Shown here: piece by piece, positions 7,112-15,776 of the stretch
Numbering within the stretch: the stretch's first letter is position 1
Layout: the number at the start of each line of letters is the position of its first letter
Source: Bacteroidota bacterium
GTDB lineage: Bacteria > Bacteroidota > Ignavibacteria > Kryptoniales > JAKASW01
Reading direction: 5' to 3'
Assembly (NCBI GenBank): GCA_021825585.1
Contig: JAKAGT010000030.1
Location: 1 to 54,552 of the forward strand
DNA: 54,552 nucleotides
Made by a program: the position numbers and the translations under genes
Notes under the pieces: model-generated
What the model was told of the DNA's origin: nothing
The model's input: only the letters and a program-made list of their open reading frames with translations
Databases searched by the model: none

Positions 7112-8947
7112 ATGAGTAAGACCATTGAAACCTTGGATGACGTAGTGATCAGATTCGCTGGTGATTCAGGTGATGGAATGCAGCTTACCGGCACGCAGTT
7201 CACGAATACGACTGCACTGGTCGGCAACGATCTGAGTACGCTTCCAGATTATCCGGCGGAAATCAGGGCTCCTGCCGGTACATTGTTCGGAGTTTCCAGT
7301 TTCCAGCTTCACTTTTCCAGCTGGGATATCTTGACGCCCGGTGATCACCCGGATGTGCTGGTGGCGATGAACCCCGCCGCTCTCAAGGTCCACTTGAAGG
7401 ACCTGAAGAAGGGCGGTCTGATAGTCGCAAACATAGATTCGTTTGACGACAAGAATCTGAGCCTCGCAGGATTTACGGCAAATCCGCTGAAAGACGAGTC
7501 GCTTGAGAATTACCAGCTCATTGAAGTGCCGATTACCAAGCTGACACTGGCAGCGCTGCAGGGCGTAGGTTTGACACAAAAGGAGATGGTGCGCTGCAAA
7601 AACTTCTTCGCCCTCGGGTTGATGTACTGGTTGTACTCCCGTCCGCTTGAGCCGACGGAGGAGTGGATTAAGGGCAAGTTCGGAAATGAGCCCAAGGTAG
7701 CAGAGGCCAACGATAAGGCGCTCAAGTCGGGATACTACTACGGCGAGAACACGGAAGCATTTGCTTCCCAGTACCAGGTCAAGCCGGCCCAACTTAAACC
7801 CGGTCTTTATAGAAATGTTACCGGCAACGAAGCGACAGCGCTCGGTGTGGTGGCGGCCGCTCACAAGGCGGGTATTCCGCTCTTCTATGCAAGCTATCCG
7901 ATAACCCCCGCAAGCGAAATCCTCCATAACTTATCTGGTTACAAGAACTACGGTGTAAGGACTTTTCAGGCTGAGGACGAGATTGCCGCGGCAGGAGTCG
8001 CTGTAGGCGCAGCATACGCGGGAAACCTCGCGGTAACCGGAACGAGCGGTCCGGGCGCTGCCCTCAAGTCGGAGACAATAAGTCTCGCCATAATGCTGGA
8101 GCTTCCCCTTGTGATCGTCGATGTCCAGCGCGGCGGGCCTTCCACGGGTTTGCCGACAAAGACGGAACAGTCCGATCTGATGTTTGTCACTTACGGGCGG
8201 CACGGCGAAGCGCCGGCAGTAGTCATAGCGGCTGCGACACCGGCCGACTGCTTCAGCATGGCGTTCGAAGCGGCGAGGATCGCCGTGAAATATATGACTC
8301 CCGTCTATCTTTTGACCGACGGCTACCTCGGAAATGGAAGTGAGCCCTGGCTGGTCCCGAACAGCAAAGACCTGCCTGAAATACCGGTTCACTACAGGAC
8401 TGATCCCGAGAACTTCAACCCGTATTCGAGAAATGAGAATAATTCCCGTCCATGGGCGCTCCCCGGTACCCCCGGTTTGGAGCACAGGATCGGCGGCCTG
8501 GAGAAAGCGAACATCACAGGAGACGTCAGCTACGATCCGGAGAATCACGATTTCATGGTGAAACTCCGTGCCGAAAAAGTGGCGGGCATCGCAAAGGATA
8601 TCCCTCTCCAGGAAGTTTACGGGGAACAGAGCGGTGATTTGCTCGTCCTCAGCTGGGGGGGAACATTCGGGGCGGTCAGATCGACCGTCGACAGGATTCG
8701 CAAGAAGGGGCACAAGGTTTCGCATGCCCACCTTCGCTATCTGAATCCGTTTCCGAGGAACCTGGGCGACGTCTTGAAGAACTTCAAGACCATCTTCGTT
8801 CCGGAGATCAACCTCGGTCAGCTTGCGAAGCTTCTGAAGAGCGAATACCTCGTTCCGGTGGTTCAATTCAACAAAGTGAGAGGCCTTCCCTTGAGGTCGG
8901 CAGAACTGGAACAGGCTATCATGGATACGTTAGGAGGTGCTAAATAA
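7112..8947 (+). CDS. korA: 2-oxoacid:ferredoxin oxidoreductase, fused gamma-alpha subunit
   Basis: With KorB it interconverts a 2-oxoacid such as 2-oxoglutarate, CoA and ferredoxin with acyl-CoA and CO2. The N-terminal gamma-type domain (about 1-190) begins with the IRFAGDSGDGMQLTG segment. The alpha/pyrimidine-binding domain follows, with YPITPASEI and the GTSGPGAAL and RGGPSTGLPTKTEQSD motifs, then the C-terminal domain. At 611 residues this is the two-subunit type seen in Chlorobi, Ignavibacteria and actinobacteria. 2-oxoglutarate is the likeliest substrate, but sequence alone does not prove it. The stop overlaps the korB start by one base (TAATG), indicating translational coupling. Confidence 0.93.
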   Translation: MSKTIETLDDVVIRFAGDSGDGMQLTGTQFTNTTALVGNDLSTLPDYPAEIRAPAGTLFGVSSFQLHFSSWDILTPGDHPDVLVAMNPAALKVHLKDLKKGGLIVANIDSFDDKNLSLAGFTANPLKDESLENYQLIEVPITKLTLAALQGVGLTQKEMVRCKNFFALGLMYWLYSRPLEPTEEWIKGKFGNEPKVAEANDKALKSGYYYGENTEAFASQYQVKPAQLKPGLYRNVTGNEATALGVVAAAHKAGIPLFYASYPITPASEILHNLSGYKNYGVRTFQAEDEIAAAGVAVGAAYAGNLAVTGTSGPGAALKSETISLAIMLELPLVIVDVQRGGPSTGLPTKTEQSDLMFVTYGRHGEAPAVVIAAATPADCFSMAFEAARIAVKYMTPVYLLTDGYLGNGSEPWLVPNSKDLPEIPVHYRTDPENFNPYSRNENNSRPWALPGTPGLEHRIGGLEKANITGDVSYDPENHDFMVKLRAEKVAGIAKDIPLQEVYGEQSGDLLVLSWGGTFGAVRSTVDRIRKKGHKVSHAHLRYLNPFPRNLGDVLKNFKTIFVPEINLGQLAKLLKSEYLVPVVQFNKVRGLPLRSAELEQAIMDTLGGAK

Positions 8948-9990
8948 TGGCGAATACGAATGGAAACGGCGAAATACAGGTGAAGAAATATACCGCCAAG
9001 GACTTTGCATCCGACCAGGACGTGAGGTGGTGTCCGGGTTGCGGCGACTATTCGATTCTTGCGCAGGTTCAGAGGATCCTTCCCGACCTGGACGTACCGA
9101 AGGAGAAACACGTCTTTGTATCCGGCATCGGATGTTCAAGCCGGTTTCCTTACTACATGGACGCCTTCGGGATTCACGGGATTCACGGCCGCGCGCCTGC
9201 AATTGCCAGCGGCGTGAAGAGTGCAAATCCTGACCTCACGGTCTGGGTTGCCACCGGCGACGGAGATGCGTTGTCCATCGGCGGAAATCACTTTATCCAC
9301 GCGTTGAGACGGAACATCGGATTGAAGATAATGATGTTCAACAACAGGATATACGGGCTCACGAAGGGCCAGTATTCCCCGACATCCGAGCTTGGCAAGA
9401 AGTCGAAGTCGACACCGTTCGGAACGATCGATTATCCGTTCAACCCGGTTCAGCTTGCTCTCGGCGCAGAGGGAACGTTCGTCGCCCGCTGCTTGGACCG
9501 GGACCCGAAGCATCTGCAACAGACGCTTCTGCGCGCGGCAAGGCACGAGGGTACATCCTTCATTGAAATCTATCAGAACTGCAACGTGTTCAACGACGGG
9601 GCTTTTCTGACCTTCACGGAAAAGGATACCAAGCCGGATAACGTGCTCTACCTGGAGCACGGCAAACCGCTTCTCTTTGGAAAAGAGAATGAGAAGGGGA
9701 TCAGGCTGAACGTCTTCACTCCCGAGATCGTAAACGTCAAGGAAGGGAAATGGAGCATCAACGATATCCTGGTTTATGACGAGACTTCGTTTGACCTTGC
9801 GGTACTCCTTGCTACCTTTAGTGATAGAGTAGGCTTCCCCACTCCGATAGGAGTGTTCTTCAACGTACAAAGGAAGAGCTACGAGCAAATGATGACGGAG
9901 CAAATCGAAAGCGTCACTAAGAAACGCGGCAAAGGCGATCTCGACAAGCTTCTGAAGTCGGGCAACACCTGGGTCGTTTCGGCAAACTAA
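8947..9990 (+). CDS. korB: 2-oxoacid:ferredoxin oxidoreductase, beta subunit
   Basis: Thiamine-diphosphate and Fe-S cluster subunit. WCPGCGDYSI (about 28-37) supplies the first two cluster cysteines, and GIGCSSRFP another. ATGDGDALSIGGNHF is the ThDP/Mg2+-binding motif, followed by NNRIYGLTKGQYSPTSELGKKSKS, typical of the two-subunit enzyme. Length 347 residues. Starts within the korA stop codon. The enzyme implies ferredoxin-linked central carbon metabolism, fitting an anaerobic or facultative life style or a reductive TCA branch. A strong terminator follows directly. Confidence 0.94.
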   Translation: MANTNGNGEIQVKKYTAKDFASDQDVRWCPGCGDYSILAQVQRILPDLDVPKEKHVFVSGIGCSSRFPYYMDAFGIHGIHGRAPAIASGVKSANPDLTVWVATGDGDALSIGGNHFIHALRRNIGLKIMMFNNRIYGLTKGQYSPTSELGKKSKSTPFGTIDYPFNPVQLALGAEGTFVARCLDRDPKHLQQTLLRAARHEGTSFIEIYQNCNVFNDGAFLTFTEKDTKPDNVLYLEHGKPLLFGKENEKGIRLNVFTPEIVNVKEGKWSINDILVYDETSFDLAVLLATFSDRVGFPTPIGVFFNVQRKSYEQMMTEQIESVTKKRGKGDLDKLLKSGNTWVVSAN

Positions 9991-9999
9991 GACAAATTT

Positions 10000-10045
10000 G
10001 GGGGCCGTCCAGAAACAATGGATACGGCCCCCTTCATTTTCTGTC
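10000..10045 (+). terminator. Terminator after korAB
   Basis: GGGGGCCGT (10000-10008) pairs perfectly with ACGGCCCCC (10024-10032), followed by the T-rich tract TTCATTTTCTGTCTT. Confidence 0.85.
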
Positions 10046-10125
10046 TTACTGTTTGTCATGTTTCATCCCCTAAGGCAGATACGCCCACTCTTTCACATCC
10101 CGCGAAATAATCAGAGAGGAAATAG

Positions 10126-11139
10126 ATGAGCCGTGAAGAGGCTCCAACCGTAGAAAGAATCACAGAGATTTTCAGACGATTGGTGGATGGAGGAAGGAAA
10201 TTTGTCCTCACTACACACGTGAACCCGGACGGAGACGGCCTGGGGTGCGAACTCGCATTGAACAGATACCTCAAAAAACTCGGGAAAGACTCGGTAATAC
10301 TCAATCACAGCGAAACGCCTTCCAACCATATTTTCCTCGATCCCGAGAATGAAATCAAGAAATTCGAGCCGGAGAGAGACACAAAAACGCTCCTCGACGC
10401 CGATGTCTTGTTTGCACTCGATATGAACAACAGCTCCCGTCTGAGAAGCATGGAGAATGCCTTCCTCAAGAGCAAAGCCAGAAAGGCGATTATAGACCAT
10501 CATCTCGAGGCGAAGGACTTCGTGGACTATCAGCTGATAGACCTGGAATCGCCTGCTACCGGAGAGATAATTTATGAATGCCTCGCGGGTTATGATGCGG
10601 GACTGCTGGATAAACCGATCGCGGAAGCGCTGTATGCCGCTATCATGACCGATACGGGCTCGTTCCGCTTTCCGAGAACAGACGCGGAAGTTCACAGGAT
10701 AGTGGCCCATCTGCTCGAACTCGGGGTTGATCCGAATTACATTTATAATAATCTTTATGAGCAAAACTCGCTCGGAAGGACGAGGCTCCTCGGTGAAGTA
10801 CTGGCAAGCATCAGGCTTGCGTACGACGGCAGATTATCGTACTTCTCCATAACCCAGGAGCAGCTGAAAAGGCACGGCGTATCGCTCGACGAGACCGACA
10901 ACTTTGTGAACAACGCCGGAACGATCGCAGGCGTAGTTGTAACAATTTTCTTTCTGGAGCTTACAAACGGGGTGAAGATCAGCTTCAGATCGAAAGGCGA
11001 CATTCCCGTCAACGAGCTCGCAAAGTTGTACGGCGGCGGCGGGCACAAGAACGCCTCAGGCGCGAGACTCTACGATGTGCAGCTCGACGATGTCGTCAGG
11101 AATGTCCTAAGGGATGCAGAAAAACTATTGCCGAAGTGA
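10126..11139 (+). CDS. nrnA: DHH-family NanoRNase / pAp phosphatase
   Basis: Degrades very short RNAs and dephosphorylates pAp to AMP. The DHH domain has HVNPDGDGLG (31-40), DMNNSSR (99-105), the signature DHH (124-126) and a MTDTGSFRF metal-binding segment. The C-terminal DHHA1 domain ends with GGGGHKNASGAR (about 305-316), which binds the substrate phosphate. At 337 residues it matches bacterial NrnA. GAGAGGAAA upstream of ATG 10126 is the ribosome-binding site. It follows the korB terminator, so it should have its own promoter, which I could not place. Confidence 0.93.
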   Translation: MSREEAPTVERITEIFRRLVDGGRKFVLTTHVNPDGDGLGCELALNRYLKKLGKDSVILNHSETPSNHIFLDPENEIKKFEPERDTKTLLDADVLFALDMNNSSRLRSMENAFLKSKARKAIIDHHLEAKDFVDYQLIDLESPATGEIIYECLAGYDAGLLDKPIAEALYAAIMTDTGSFRFPRTDAEVHRIVAHLLELGVDPNYIYNNLYEQNSLGRTRLLGEVLASIRLAYDGRLSYFSITQEQLKRHGVSLDETDNFVNNAGTIAGVVVTIFFLELTNGVKISFRSKGDIPVNELAKLYGGGGHKNASGARLYDVQLDDVVRNVLRDAEKLLPK

Positions 11140-11157
11140 GATTTCAAAGGAGGAGAA

Positions 11158-12645
11158 ATGAAGGTCGAATATACCGAGAAAAAGTTTCTTGATCTCAGGG
11201 CGGATTCGCTGGTTTTGGCGCTTACCGAGGAGAATGTGGATTCAGGTGATGTCCCTCCCCTGTTTGGGGAATCGAGGCGTCAGGTTGAAGGAGCCTTGAA
11301 GGGAAGTGACTTCTCAGGAAAGAGAGACCAGCAGCTTACATTATATACCATCGGAAAATTCCGCATCGTGTGCCTTGTCGGCGTCGGTGAAAAATCCCAG
11401 CTGACGAACGAGAAGCTGCGGCGGGCAGCGGCGGCTGGGGTGAAATCCGCGCAAACCGCGAAGGCTGCTTCAGTTGTACTCTCGGCATTGGGCTCCACCG
11501 TGGAACAGGTGAGCGACTACGAGACTGTCCATTCGCTCCTCGAAGGTGCGATACTCGGTGCCTACAAATTCGACAAGTATCTGACGCAGAACAACCAGAA
11601 GTCGAAGGTGGTGGACTTCAAGGTCGCGCTCCAGGGTGTGAAAGCGGCTATAGGTCAGAAGGCGGCCCGGGACGCGCAGGTTGTCTGCGAGGCGGTGTTC
11701 ATGACACGGGATCTCTGCAATGCGCCCGCGAATGAAATCTACCCCGAGGCTCTTGCAAACGTAGCCGCAAAAATGGCGAGGAAATATCGTGTGCACGCAA
11801 GAATTCTTGACGAGAAGCAGATTGCGAAACTGAAGATGGGCGGACTCCTGGCTGTGAACTCCGGGAGTGCAAAGCCGCCCCGATTCATCACGCTGGAATA
11901 CAAGGGAAGTCCGAGGAGCCGCGACTGGTACGCTATCGTAGGGAAGGGAATTACATTCGACAGCGGTGGAATCTCTCTGAAAGCCGCGGCCAATATGGGC
12001 GAAATGAAAATGGATATGTCCGGCGCAGCGGCGGTCATCGGGACGATACAGGCGCTTGCATCTTTGAAGATACCGGTCAATGTCGTCGGCATCGCCCCTT
12101 CGACTGAGAATCTTCCAGGAGGATCGGCATATAAACCCGGCGACGTGGTCACCACGATGTCAGGAATCACTATTGAAGTCGACAACACGGATGCCGAAGG
12201 GCGGATCATTTTGTCGGACGGGCTCTACTACGCACAGCGGTACAAGCCGAAGGCGATCATCGACCTGGCGACTTTGACCGGCGCCTGCGTGGTCGCGCTC
12301 GGGCAGCATGCGACCGGAATGTTCGGTACCGGCGAAGATGTCATGGCACAGCTGAAGGAGGCGGGTGAGAAGACTTACGAGCGCGTCTGGCAAATGCCTA
12401 TCTACGATGAATATGAGAAGCAGATAAAAAGCGATATCGCGGACGTGAAGAACGTCGGTGGACGCTGGGCAGGCGCTATCACCGCGGCGCTCTTCCTGAA
12501 AAAATTCGTGAGCGACTATCCGTGGGTGCATCTCGATATCGCGGGAACCGCCATGCTGGAGGACGCGACCGATTACGCTCCCAAAGGAGGGTCGGGCGTC
12601 GGCGTCAGGCTGCTTACGCAGTTTTTCAAGCAGGTGGCATCCTAA
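11158..12645 (+). CDS. pepA: Leucyl aminopeptidase (M17)
   Basis: Cytosolic di-metal aminopeptidase, 495 residues, normal length. The N-terminal macrodomain-like region (1-165) is followed by the catalytic domain: VGKGITFDSGG with the metal-binding Lys and Asp, KMDMSGAAAV, the invariant NTDAEGRIILSDGL signature and a GGRWAGAITAALFL segment. AAGGAGG lies 5 nt before ATG 11158, 18 bp after nrnA, so the two are likely co-transcribed. Confidence 0.96.
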   Translation: MKVEYTEKKFLDLRADSLVLALTEENVDSGDVPPLFGESRRQVEGALKGSDFSGKRDQQLTLYTIGKFRIVCLVGVGEKSQLTNEKLRRAAAAGVKSAQTAKAASVVLSALGSTVEQVSDYETVHSLLEGAILGAYKFDKYLTQNNQKSKVVDFKVALQGVKAAIGQKAARDAQVVCEAVFMTRDLCNAPANEIYPEALANVAAKMARKYRVHARILDEKQIAKLKMGGLLAVNSGSAKPPRFITLEYKGSPRSRDWYAIVGKGITFDSGGISLKAAANMGEMKMDMSGAAAVIGTIQALASLKIPVNVVGIAPSTENLPGGSAYKPGDVVTTMSGITIEVDNTDAEGRIILSDGLYYAQRYKPKAIIDLATLTGACVVALGQHATGMFGTGEDVMAQLKEAGEKTYERVWQMPIYDEYEKQIKSDIADVKNVGGRWAGAITAALFLKKFVSDYPWVHLDIAGTAMLEDATDYAPKGGSGVGVRLLTQFFKQVAS

Positions 12646-12923
12646 CCGGGGACCCGGCCAGGGCGTCGGGAAGTTCTCTGACGCGACGTGCAAAGGTAAA
12701 CCCTGAGGCGTTTCGTATACTCGTATCCTCTTGCAGATGGTGCAATTCCGCGAATTCTGGAGTATTTTGAGGCCATCCCAGTGCCTGTGTCATCGAGGCG
12801 ATAGTTTGAGTAGTATGCCCCGGTCTTCTGCGATGCAACCCCCGTCTCGCCATCGCAGACACGAGACCTGACGGTCCCGGTGCGGTGAATATCCCTCCCA
12901 AAAAACAAAATCCGCCCGAAAGT
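12646..12923. other. Intergenic region, no gene seen
   Basis: No coding sequence supported on either strand. It precedes the promoter of the redox operon. Confidence 0.5.
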
Positions 12924-12932
12924 TGTTATATT
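12924..12932 (+). promoter_or_regulatory. Extended -10 promoter of the redox operon
   Basis: TGTTATATT contains a TGn extension and the -10 hexamer TATATT (12927-12932). No good -35 is seen 17 bp upstream, as is common for extended -10 sites. Transcription would start about 50 nt before trxA. Confidence 0.5.
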
Positions 12933-12988
12933 TTTGAAACCACCGACCTGTTTCATCATCTAACAATAAGAACGAAAGGGAACGAAAA

Positions 12989-13327
12989 ATGGCTAACATA
13001 AAAGATGCAACAACCGCAACTTTTCAACAGGAAGTATTGAACTCGCCTGAACCTGTGCTCATAGATTTCTGGGCCCCCTGGTGCGGCCCTTGCAGGATGG
13101 TGGCACCGGTCGTCGAAGAGATTGCAAAGGAATATGACGGAAAAATCAAGGTCATGAAGCTCAACACGGATGAGAATATGGACATCGCGATCCAATACAA
13201 CATCCTTAGCATCCCTACCCTGGGTTTCTTTCAGGGCGGACAGATGGTTGATCGGATAATCGGCGCGGTACCGAAGAAGGTAATCGCGGAGAAGATCACG
13301 AAGACCTTTGTAAACCAGGCAAACTAA
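12989..13327 (+). CDS. trxA: Thioredoxin
   Basis: Classical cytosolic thioredoxin of 112 residues with the active site WCGPC (31-35), the buried Asp in VLIDFWAPW and the cis-Pro loop SIPTLGFF. It reduces protein disulfides with electrons from thioredoxin reductase, which is not in this window. It opens an eleven-gene co-directional cluster of thiol and sulfur-handling genes up to 17389. Confidence 0.96.
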   Translation: MANIKDATTATFQQEVLNSPEPVLIDFWAPWCGPCRMVAPVVEEIAKEYDGKIKVMKLNTDENMDIAIQYNILSIPTLGFFQGGQMVDRIIGAVPKKVIAEKITKTFVNQAN

Positions 13328-13358
13328 CAAGAAGTCTCCCTTCGGGAAGGAAATTGTA

Positions 13359-14000
13359 ATGGCTTTCATTCAGGAAAACGATAAGGCGGAAATAAAGGCG
13401 CAGGTAGGCGAACTGACGAATGAAGTGAATATCCTGGTCTTCACACAGAGTGAGAACTGCCAGTACTGCGGCGAAGTCGATTCTATACTCGGTGAGTTTG
13501 CCGGGATCTTCGACAAGGTTAAGCTGGAAAAATATGATATTGAAGTCAATGCTGATTTGGCAAAGAAGTACGATGTGAAGCGGGCACCTGCCATCGTCAT
13601 TACGGGCGCGAAGGATTACGGGATTCGCTATTACGGGCTTCCCGCCGGTTACGAGTTCGTCGCCCTGATGAACGCCGTAAGGATGGTCGGCTCGAACAAC
13701 CCCGAGCTGGCGCCGGAGACCATGGAAAAACTTTCGGAGATAACCAAACCGGTTCACATCCAGGTATTCGTGACGCCGTCCTGTCCTTATTGCCCGAACG
13801 CAGTGACTCTCTCGCATCAGTTCGCGATGGCGAGCGAGCTCATCACAGCCGATGCCATAGAAGCGACGGAGTTTCCGGAGCTCTCTATGCAGTACAACGT
13901 AAGGGGCGTTCCGAGGATCGTCGTGAACGAAGATCATCACTTTGAAGGCGCGATGCCGGAAGAGTGGTTTGTAGAAGAAGTCCTGAAGGCGGTGAATTGA
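13359..14000 (+). CDS. Protein disulfide oxidoreductase with two thioredoxin folds (PDO type)
   Basis: 213 residues holding two tandem glutaredoxin/thioredoxin units, each with an active site: CQYC (34-37) and CPYC (142-145), and cis-Pro loops at RAPAIV and GVPRIV. This is the PDO family best known from Aquifex and hyperthermophilic archaea, where it makes or isomerises cytosolic disulfides, and from bacteria as a thioredoxin-reductase partner. Both sites keep both cysteines. A small CCTT-CGGG-AAGG hairpin (about 13337-13348) covers part of the Shine-Dalgarno region between trxA and this gene. Translation is probably coupled to the next gene, which starts 1 nt after the stop. Confidence 0.88.
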   Translation: MAFIQENDKAEIKAQVGELTNEVNILVFTQSENCQYCGEVDSILGEFAGIFDKVKLEKYDIEVNADLAKKYDVKRAPAIVITGAKDYGIRYYGLPAGYEFVALMNAVRMVGSNNPELAPETMEKLSEITKPVHIQVFVTPSCPYCPNAVTLSHQFAMASELITADAIEATEFPELSMQYNVRGVPRIVVNEDHHFEGAMPEEWFVEEVLKAVN

Positions 14001-14001
14001 T

Positions 14002-14205
14002 TTGGAGTTCGATCACAACCACCCGCTCAGGAGTCAGAAATGTCAGAGGTGCGGCTCGCTATTGAAGCCGCAGATTGGCTGTTGCGGAAGCATATTCTAT
14101 TTCAATTGTGATAACTGTGGCAATCTTATGGCGCTGACGGACAAAACAGTCGCGGCCATGATTGCCGAATACGAAAAAACAAAGGCAGCCAATGCACGGA
14201 CATAG
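14002..14205 (+). CDS. Small zinc-ribbon-like protein
   Basis: 67 residues with three cysteine pairs: CQRC (14-17), CC (27-28) and CDNC (36-39), then an Ala/Lys-rich helical tail. The arrangement resembles a zinc ribbon. I do not recognise a named family. TTG 14002 is the only start near the previous stop, and the end overlaps the following methyltransferase. The spacing suggests co-translation with the PDO. Possible roles are metal or thiol binding within the redox operon; this is inference. Confidence 0.65.
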   Translation: MEFDHNHPLRSQKCQRCGSLLKPQIGCCGSIFYFNCDNCGNLMALTDKTVAAMIAEYEKTKAANART

Positions 14206-14761
14206 ATTCGAAGCGAAGCACCATAAGAGACTCGATTCACCCTATCGTCGCAGGATTCTTCCACCAAAAGCCACTCTGGAGCGATTCGGGCTGAAGAAGG
14301 GAATGGCGGTCGCCGACATCGGGGCCGGCTCGGGATACTTTCTGATTTCCGCGGCGCGAATCGTCGGAAAAGAGTCAAAAGCTTATGCCGTCGATGCATC
14401 AAAAGAGATGCTTTCGGTGGTGAAAGGGAAGAGGCCGCCGTCCAATGTGGAGATGGTTCATACCGACGACGGATACTCGTTCAAGATAGATTCAGGAGCG
14501 GTCGATTATGTAATTGCGAGCTCAATCCTGCATGAGAACGAACCGGTGAAATTCCTCAAGGAAATCAGGAGAATCATGAAGCCGGGCGCTTTGTTGCTCA
14601 TTATAGACTGGAGGAAAGAATCCCTCCGCTACGGGCCGCCGGTTGAAGAACGCCTGTCGCCCGAACAGGTGAAGGAATTTCTGTCAAAGAGCAATCTGAA
14701 AGCCGTCAAGACCGCGGTTCTGAACACAAGATACTACGCGGTACTTGCGAAAAAGGTTTGA
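14192..14761 (+). CDS. Class I SAM-dependent methyltransferase
   Basis: 189 residues from ATG 14192. SAM-binding motif I is DIGAGSGYF (42-50), followed by an acidic YAVDASKEML motif and a DYVIASSILHE motif. The N-terminus is rich in His and Arg (MHGHRFEAKHH), a feature of a UbiE/COQ5-like family often encoded beside thioredoxins. The substrate is unknown; its operon partners suggest a thiol, metalloid or sulfur compound, which is inference. TTG 14162 is an alternative start but lies deep inside the previous gene; ATG 14192 has an AAAGGC sequence upstream. Confidence 0.85.
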   Translation: MHGHRFEAKHHKRLDSPYRRRILPPKATLERFGLKKGMAVADIGAGSGYFLISAARIVGKESKAYAVDASKEMLSVVKGKRPPSNVEMVHTDDGYSFKIDSGAVDYVIASSILHENEPVKFLKEIRRIMKPGALLLIIDWRKESLRYGPPVEERLSPEQVKEFLSKSNLKAVKTAVLNTRYYAVLAKKV

Positions 14762-14771
14762 GAGGCTACTC

Positions 14772-14969
14772 GTGGATATCAGGAAGCTCACCGCACGCAG
14801 GAACCTGACTAGAATCATTTTTTCGGTCGTCGGGGCGGGGGCCGGTTTTGCTTATTATCATTTCATCGGCTGTGCGACCGGGACTTGCCCGATAACCGGG
14901 AACCCGTACGTGAGCACGATGTACGGCGGGTTAATGGGCTTCACTATCGCGATGATAAAAGAGGATTAA
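14772..14969 (+). CDS. Tiny membrane protein with GTCPITGNP motif (DUF6132-like)
   Basis: 65 residues: a basic N-terminus (RKLTARRNLTR), a membrane segment (about 13-31), a loop with Cys34 and Cys39 in GCATGTCPITGNP, and a second hydrophobic segment (about 48-62). It resembles the small DUF6132 membrane family. GTG 14772 has a GAGAGG ribosome-binding site and is preferred; TTG 14745 lies upstream inside the methyltransferase. A second protein with the same CPI-x-x-NP motif is encoded at 16789 in the same operon. The two cysteines face one side of the membrane and could exchange thiols with the neighbouring thioredoxins. Confidence 0.75.
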   Translation: MDIRKLTARRNLTRIIFSVVGAGAGFAYYHFIGCATGTCPITGNPYVSTMYGGLMGFTIAMIKED

Positions 14970-14972
14970 GGG

Positions 14973-15362
14973 ATGCTTATTCTGGTTTACATATTACTCG
15001 GAATTTTCGTTGCGTTCATGGGGATGCAGTACCTGATGGTGCTTAGGAGCAAGAAGAACAAGGGAAAGACGGTCGAGCGTGTCGGCGGCAAGCTCGGAAA
15101 AATGATGTTGATGGGCGAGAAGGCAATGGTTTATTTTTATTCCCCGTCCTGCCGTGCCTGCAAATACCAGACACCGATAATCGACCGTTTGATTTCAGAC
15201 GGACACAAGATCCAGAAGGTGGACATCTCACGCGACATGGCGACGGCGAGGAAGTTCGGCGTGATGGCGACACCGACGACGGTCGTTCTGAATGGCGACA
15301 GGATCGTCGAGTTCATGGTTGGGGCGAAGACCGAAGACAAGTTGAGAAAATACTTAAACTGA
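14973..15362 (+). CDS. Membrane-anchored thioredoxin-fold protein (CRAC active site)
   Basis: 129 residues. An N-terminal membrane helix (2-24) is followed by a basic linker (25-45) and a thioredoxin domain with active site CRAC (60-63) in FYSPSCRACKYQ, and a cis-Pro loop MATPTTVV. The strongly basic linker after the helix suggests that the domain stays in the cytoplasm, though this is not certain. It begins 3 nt after the upstream membrane gene. Confidence 0.85.
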   Translation: MLILVYILLGIFVAFMGMQYLMVLRSKKNKGKTVERVGGKLGKMMLMGEKAMVYFYSPSCRACKYQTPIIDRLISDGHKIQKVDISRDMATARKFGVMATPTTVVLNGDRIVEFMVGAKTEDKLRKYLN

Positions 15363-15373
15363 GCGGTGAGAAT

Positions 15374-15775
15374 ATGACAAAAACTGAAACGATGAATCTG
15401 GCTTACGTTGTCGAGAGCAGCCGGGGCTTCGACGAACTCGTAGAGGACGTGGAAAAGAAAACGGCTGAAAACGGTTTCAAGGTGCTGCACGTGCACGATG
15501 TTCAGAAGACGCTTCAGGACAAGGGGTTCGCCTTTCCTGGCTACAAGATAATAGAAATTTGTAATGCGAAACTCGCCCACATGGTTCTGCAGGCGGACCG
15601 GAATATAGGGCTCATGTTGCCCTGCAAGATAAACGTATACGAAAGGGACGGGAAGAGATTTCTGGCGGGAATGCTGCCAAGCCTGATTTCCGAATTCTTT
15701 CCCGAAGCCTCTCTCGGCAGCGTACCTGAAGAGGTGGAAGTTATCATAAAGAAAATCATAAACGAGGTGAAGTAA
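15374..15775 (+). CDS. DUF302 domain protein
   Basis: 133 residues with the DUF302 fold: VVESSRGFDELVEDVEKK, then GFKVLHVHDVQKTL, GYKIIEICNAKLAH and LPCKINVYERDG. DUF302 proteins are heme- or sulfur-associated small alpha/beta proteins of uncertain function, frequent beside thioredoxin and sulfur-oxidation genes. There are cysteines in EICNAK and LPCKIN; CN and PC are conserved positions in the family as I recall it. Located between two thioredoxin-fold genes. Confidence 0.85.
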   Translation: MTKTETMNLAYVVESSRGFDELVEDVEKKTAENGFKVLHVHDVQKTLQDKGFAFPGYKIIEICNAKLAHMVLQADRNIGLMLPCKINVYERDGKRFLAGMLPSLISEFFPEASLGSVPEEVEVIIKKIINEVK

Positions 15776-15776
15776 G

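Noticed and set aside
7931-8866. 311-codon minus-strand reading frame
   Set aside because: Fully antisense to korA; a by-product of its codon pattern.
9136-10059. 307-codon minus-strand reading frame
   Set aside because: Antisense to korB and runs through its terminator.
12929-12936. Bacteroidetes-type TAnnTTTG promoter before trxA
   Set aside because: TATTTTTG matches, but no TTG lies at the required distance upstream; the overlapping TGnTATATT fits better.
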